Part shown: positions 39,579-40,719 of the stretch, in pieces
Position numbering within the stretch: the first letter of the stretch is position 1
Layout of the letters: each line of letters starts with the position of its first letter
Assembly: GCA_003345545.1 (NCBI GenBank)
Contig: PRDH01000030.1
Location: 1 to 40,719 of the forward strand
Length of the DNA: 40,719 nt
Origin: Candidatus Thorarchaeota archaeon
GTDB lineage: Archaea > Asgardarchaeota > Thorarchaeia > Thorarchaeales > Thorarchaeaceae
Reading direction: 5' to 3'
Made by a program: the position numbers and the translations under genes
The notes under the pieces: generated by a model
Seen by the model: the letters and a program-made list of their open reading frames with translations, nothing else
What the model was told of the DNA's origin: nothing
Database searches by the model: none

Positions 39579-40719
39579 ATGCGATTTCAATGTGGCTGCT
39601 ACGGCATAGGCATTCAGCAGCGACTTGCTATCATGTCTGTTCTATTTCTGCTCTCGACTTCTCTCCATGCACCATCAGCGTCCTTTGCAGGAGCTTTTCA
39701 GGCGGTGGAAGTCCCATCACGTGACTATTGGCCTACAACTGGTTGGAGGAATTCAACCCCAGAAGAGCAAGAGATGAGTTCGGTTCGATTGCAGGAGATG
39801 GTTGACCATATCGTTGAAGTGGATTTGGATGTACATTCCGTGATTGTGATTCGCCACGGATATGTGGTTCTCGAGGAATATCCCAATCCATCTCAAGGTC
39901 AGAGTCGTACACAATCAGTCAGCGGCACGCACTACCTCTACTCTGCCACGAAAAGCTTCTCATCCTGCCTTATTGGAATGTCAATCTATCAAGGATTCAT
40001 TCACAACACAAGTCAGACAGTCTTGTCCTTCTTTCCTGATATGACCATTGCAAACGTGGATGAACGTAAGGAACGAATGACAGTATGGGACCTCCTAACA
40101 ATGAGAAGTGGTCTTCCTTGGGATGAGCTAAGCGCTCCCTTCTCCTCTCCTGATAACGACGTATGGCAGGTCAATAACAACGCAAGTGGAGGAGTTCAAT
40201 ATGTTCTTGACCAGGCCATGGAATATGATCCTGGAACGGTATTCCACTACAATACTGGTGCATCACACCTTCTCTCCGGGATTCTTCAGGAAACAACTGG
40301 CATGACAACACTTGAGTTTGCGACCGAATCCATATTCACGCCACTCAACATTTCGCCCGTCTATTGGCCGTCTGACAGAAAGGGTGTGAACTTTGGCGGC
40401 TATGACCTTCAAATGAGACCTTTGGACATGGCGAAGTTTGGTTACCTCTACCTCAATAATGGTACTTGGGAGAACACGCAACTCCTACCTGAGGAATGGG
40501 TCAGAAACACAACTACCACGGTCACAGTATTGTCCTCTACACATGGATATGCTGCGCAATGGCATACTATGCCCGATCTTGATGTCTATTACGCTGCAGG
40601 GTTGTATGGTCAATACATCTTTGTTTCGCCTGAGTACGATGTCGTGGCTGTTTTCACATCAGGCTATGGGCTCAACGATTTAGACGAAAATCCACAGATG
40701 TTTCGCGACTACATCATTG
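39579..40719 (+). CDS. Secreted serine hydrolase of the beta-lactamase/PBP class C family (3' cut)
   Basis: A serine hydrolase with an N-terminal signal peptide (hydrophobic core LAIMSVLFLLSTSL, likely cleavage after ASFA). About 380 codons are visible and the frame runs off the window. The nucleophile motif SxxK is YSATKSF, and the YxN motif is YNTGASHLL. A loop near MTVWDLLTMRSGLPWDEL is typical of class C beta-lactamase-like esterases and peptidases. It is extracellular or membrane-facing, and probably acts on peptides or esters rather than antibiotics. ATG 39579 gives a normal signal peptide; ATG 39633 is an alternative. It has no obvious partner in the window. Confidence 0.85.
   Translation, partial: MRFQCGCYGIGIQQRLAIMSVLFLLSTSLHAPSASFAGAFQAVEVPSRDYWPTTGWRNSTPEEQEMSSVRLQEMVDHIVEVDLDVHSVIVIRHGYVVLEEYPNPSQGQSRTQSVSGTHYLYSATKSFSSCLIGMSIYQGFIHNTSQTVLSFFPDMTIANVDERKERMTVWDLLTMRSGLPWDELSAPFSSPDNDVWQVNNNASGGVQYVLDQAMEYDPGTVFHYNTGASHLLSGILQETTGMTTLEFATESIFTPLNISPVYWPSDRKGVNFGGYDLQMRPLDMAKFGYLYLNNGTWENTQLLPEEWVRNTTTTVTVLSSTHGYAAQWHTMPDLDVYYAAGLYGQYIFVSPEYDVVAVFTSGYGLNDLDENPQMFRDYII

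Noticed and set aside
39524..39724. Plus-strand 66-residue frame at the start of the serine hydrolase
   Set aside because: It is out of frame with the hydrolase, whose signal peptide and motifs start at 39579.
1..40719. tRNA, rRNA, CRISPR array, insertion sequence
   Set aside because: No T-loop/anticodon arrangement, regular spaced repeats, transposase or terminal inverted repeats were seen in either strand.

Overview
This window looks like a chromosomal segment of an Asgard archaeon, most likely Thorarchaeota-like. That is inferred from gene content and from a GC content that looks roughly balanced; no marker gene or rRNA is present to prove it. Supporting features are archaeal TATA boxes, Shine-Dalgarno motifs with ATG, GTG and TTG starts, a geranylgeranyl-reductase-family flavoprotein, archaeal ferredoxin oxidoreductases and TrmB-like regulators. 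Several eukaryotic-signature-type proteins also occur: a Rab/Ras-like GTPase fused to a beta-propeller, a single gelsolin-like domain, and two longin/roadblock-like proteins.

Layout. (1) 1-1644, minus: porG-porD-porA, a 2-oxoacid:ferredoxin oxidoreductase, with porA cut by the window edge. (2) 1775-4076, minus: a secreted beta-helix protein, a small membrane protein with a CxxC, and an Alba-like protein. (3) 4183-6856: a nitrate/sulfonate/taurine-type ABC transporter whose ATPase gene runs tail-to-tail into the permease gene. (4) 7028-9343: the propeller-GTPase fusion. (5) 9438-12453, minus: a zinc-binding small protein, then iorA-iorB for aryl-pyruvate oxidation. (6) 12546-16562: a DHH phosphoesterase facing three tandem TrmB-like paralogues. 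(7) 16807-23441: GGR-family reductase, hexapeptide acyltransferase, a Hef-like helicase with degenerate motifs, a triple-repeat unknown, small proteins and the gelsolin-domain gene. (8) 23505-29790: a zinc alcohol dehydrogenase, then on the minus strand an AhpD-like protein, lipoate ligase, zinc-ribbon protein and E2, E1beta and E1alpha of a lipoate-dependent 2-oxoacid/acetoin dehydrogenase complex. (9) 30158-33601: methyltransferase, a long bactofilin-like beta-solenoid, a winged-helix regulator and a longin-like protein. (10) 33643-40719: cobalamin adenosyltransferase, an acyl-CoA mutase large subunit with isobutyryl-CoA-mutase-type specificity residues, a pseudo-M48 membrane protein, a longin-winged-helix protein with an apparent CTG start, a small unknown protein and a secreted serine beta-lactamase-like hydrolase cut by the window end.

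How it fits together. Carbon metabolism dominates: two ferredoxin-linked oxidoreductases oxidise pyruvate-type and aryl-pyruvate substrates, and a lipoate-dependent complex with its own ligase and a possible lipoyl-linked AhpD partner runs in parallel. The adenosyltransferase plausibly supplies coenzyme B12 to the neighbouring mutase. The most interesting non-coding structure is a dense hairpin region upstream of the lipoate ligase, including two adjacent hairpins with fully complementary loops. A strong hairpin also lies directly in front of the gelsolin gene's ribosome binding site, and near-perfect palindromes sit in the promoters of the TrmB triplet and the bactofilin gene. No tRNA, rRNA, CRISPR array, insertion sequence or origin was recognised.
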